NCBI GenBank assembly: GCA_035263705.1
Contig: DATFRA010000226.1
Coordinates: forward strand, 1 to 6,117
DNA length: 6,117 nucleotides
From: DASZHJ01 sp035263705
Lineage (GTDB): Bacteria; Pseudomonadota; Alphaproteobacteria; ATCC43930; CGMCC-115725
Direction: 5' to 3'
Made by a program: the position numbers and the translations under genes. Every line of letters starts with the position of its first letter. Positions within the stretch are counted from its first letter, which is position 1. This document shows, one piece after another, positions 5,097-6,117 of the stretch. The notes beneath the pieces are model-generated. The model ran no database searches and was not told where the DNA came from. It saw nothing but the letters and a program-made list of their open reading frames with translations.

Positions 5097-6029
5097 ATGC
5101 GGACGTCGATGACCACCAAGAAGACGCCACGCCAAAAATCCCAGCCGACAACCATCCGCTACTTCCTCCGCGACGCCGTGAGAAGATTCACCGCGGCTAA
5201 GCTCTCGTACGGCCACGGCACCGACAACGCGCGCGACGAGGCGGCGTTCCTGATCCTCGAGGGTCTGCGCCTGCCGATCGACGCGCTCGATCCCGTGCTC
5301 GACCGGAAGCTCACGGCGCGAGAGCGCCAGCGGATCGCCGGGCTGATCGACGCGCGGATCGCGACGCGCAGGCCCGCAGCCTATCTCCTGGGCCGCGCCT
5401 ATGTCGGCGGCGTACCGTTCCATGTGGACGAGCGCGTGATCGTGCCGCGCTCCTTTCTGGCCGAGGTTCTTCGCTGCCCGCTCCTCCAAGGCGATCATCC
5501 CGGATTGATCGGCGATCCCGCAGAGGTCCGGCGCGTGCTCGATCTCTGCACGGGCTCGGGCGCGCTCGCGGTGTTGGCGGCGCACGCGTTTCCCAAGGCC
5601 CAGATCGACGCCACGGAAATCTCGGCGGACGCGCTCGCCGTCGCGCGGCGCAACATCGACGAGAGCGGCCTCGCCGCGCGCATCCGGCTCCGCGAGGGCG
5701 ATCTCTTCGCGCCGGTGGCCGCCGAGCGCTACGACCTCATCCTCGCCAATCCGCCCTATGTCGACGCCGCCGGCATGGCCGAGCTGCCACCGGAATGCCG
5801 CGCCGAGCCGAAGCTTGCGTTCGATGGCGGCGCCGACGGGCTGGACGTGATCAAGCGCATCCTGAAGGAGGCGCGGGCGCACCTTGCACCGCAAGGCGGA
5901 CTTCTGTGCGAGGTCGGCCGCGGGCGCGAAGACCTGGAGGCGGCTATTCCACAGCTGCCGCTGCTCTGGCTCGACACCGAGGATTCGCTGGGCGAGGTGT
6001 TCTGGATCGCTGCGGCCGATCTCGTTTAG
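5097..6029 (+). CDS. prmB: Ribosomal protein L3 (uL3) N5-glutamine methyltransferase PrmB
   Basis: This SAM-dependent enzyme methylates a glutamine side chain of ribosomal protein L3 in the cytoplasm, which aids 50S assembly. The 310-residue product is the same length as E. coli PrmB as I remember it. The N-terminal substrate-recognition domain carries the PrmB signature YGHGTDN (38-44), followed by DERVIVPRS (111-119). The class I methyltransferase fold has motif I VLDLCTGSGALAV (147-159), acidic Glu174 after strand 2, and the catalytic NPPYVD (218-223), which binds the glutamine amide. LPPECRAEPKLAF and GADGLD (230-250) separate it from the release-factor enzyme PrmC. ATG at 5097 is the first start in a frame open from 5037; ATG at 5109 is an equally possible start giving MTTKKTP. 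Neither has a clear Shine-Dalgarno sequence. The nearest purine run, GGAGGGAG (5066-5073), is over 20 bases upstream and partly inside repeat C. Confidence 0.93.
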   Translation: MRTSMTTKKTPRQKSQPTTIRYFLRDAVRRFTAAKLSYGHGTDNARDEAAFLILEGLRLPIDALDPVLDRKLTARERQRIAGLIDARIATRRPAAYLLGRAYVGGVPFHVDERVIVPRSFLAEVLRCPLLQGDHPGLIGDPAEVRRVLDLCTGSGALAVLAAHAFPKAQIDATEISADALAVARRNIDESGLAARIRLREGDLFAPVAAERYDLILANPPYVDAAGMAELPPECRAEPKLAFDGGADGLDVIKRILKEARAHLAPQGGLLCEVGRGREDLEAAIPQLPLLWLDTEDSLGEVFWIAAADLV

Positions 6030-6031
6030 CG

Positions 6032-6074
6032 CATGATCCGGAAAAGTGGGCACCGCTTTTCCGCAAAGATCATG
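6032..6074. repeat. Palindromic repeat D, first hairpin
   Basis: CATGATC (6032-6038) pairs with GATCATG (6068-6074), and CGGAAAAG (6039-6046) with CTTTTCCG (6056-6063), leaving CAAA (6064-6067) bulged. This is the familiar GCATGATCCGGAAAAGTGG-type alphaproteobacterial intergenic element, recognised from memory. It starts two bases after the prmB stop and may act as a 3'-end RNA structure. Confidence 0.8.
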
Positions 6075-6089
6075 TACAACCAAAACCTC

Positions 6090-6111
6090 AAAACGCGAGT
6101 CATCGCGTTTT
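6090..6111. terminator. Second hairpin of repeat D, terminator-like
   Basis: AAAACGCGA (6090-6098) and TCGCGTTTT (6103-6111) form a perfect 9-bp stem with loop GTCA. The A-run before and T-run after it give it the look of a short bidirectional Rho-independent terminator, although the T-run is only four bases and is part of the stem. Similar A/T-flanked stems commonly follow the first hairpin in this repeat type, so it may be part of the same composite element rather than an evolved terminator. It could end the prmB transcript. Confidence 0.45.
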
Positions 6112-6117
6112 AAGGTG

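Noticed and set aside
4944..6083. 379-codon open frame on the minus strand opposite prmB
   Set aside because: It crosses repeats C and D and is antisense to a clear PrmB; no recognisable domain or ribosome binding site.

Overview
This window is high-GC DNA, most likely from an alphaproteobacterium. The best evidence is a TrcR (DUF1013) gene, a family I know only from alphaproteobacteria, together with palindromic intergenic repeats of the kind common in Hyphomicrobiales and Rhodospirillales genomes. The genus cannot be read from the sequence.

Layout. The left part (1-1865) is on the minus strand. A LacI-family regulator (801-1865) is followed by the start of a sugar-type ABC transporter substrate-binding protein (681 down to 1, cut by the window edge). 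This looks like a carbohydrate uptake locus with its own repressor; the permease and ATPase genes would lie beyond base 1. A 10-bp palindrome with a central CG, typical of LacI-family operators, lies just upstream of the regulator. From 2127 onward everything is on the plus strand: trcR (cell-cycle transcriptional regulator, 2127-2711), a 149-residue membrane-anchored protein of unknown function (2904-3353), a 14-helix DHA2-type MFS exporter overlapping it by four bases (3350-4942), and prmB (ribosomal protein L3 glutamine methyltransferase, 5097-6029). The last four genes are not an obvious functional pathway; only the unknown protein and the exporter look translationally coupled.

The most distinctive content is between the genes. 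Each gap between co-oriented genes, and the tail after prmB, carries a palindromic repeat: 722-869, 2772-2860, 4971-5090 and 6032-6111. The four are unrelated in sequence. The first three fold on paper into a similar branched shape (outer stem, side hairpin, inner stem, side hairpin). The first one supplies the stop codon and the last 23 codons of the LacI-family gene, and the third ends six bases before the prmB start codon. The only divergent gap (1866-2126) has no such repeat.

I found no CRISPR array, transposase, phage gene, rRNA or tRNA, and no convincing new defence or metabolic system. The genes are ordinary; the repeats and their contacts with gene ends are what deserve a second look.
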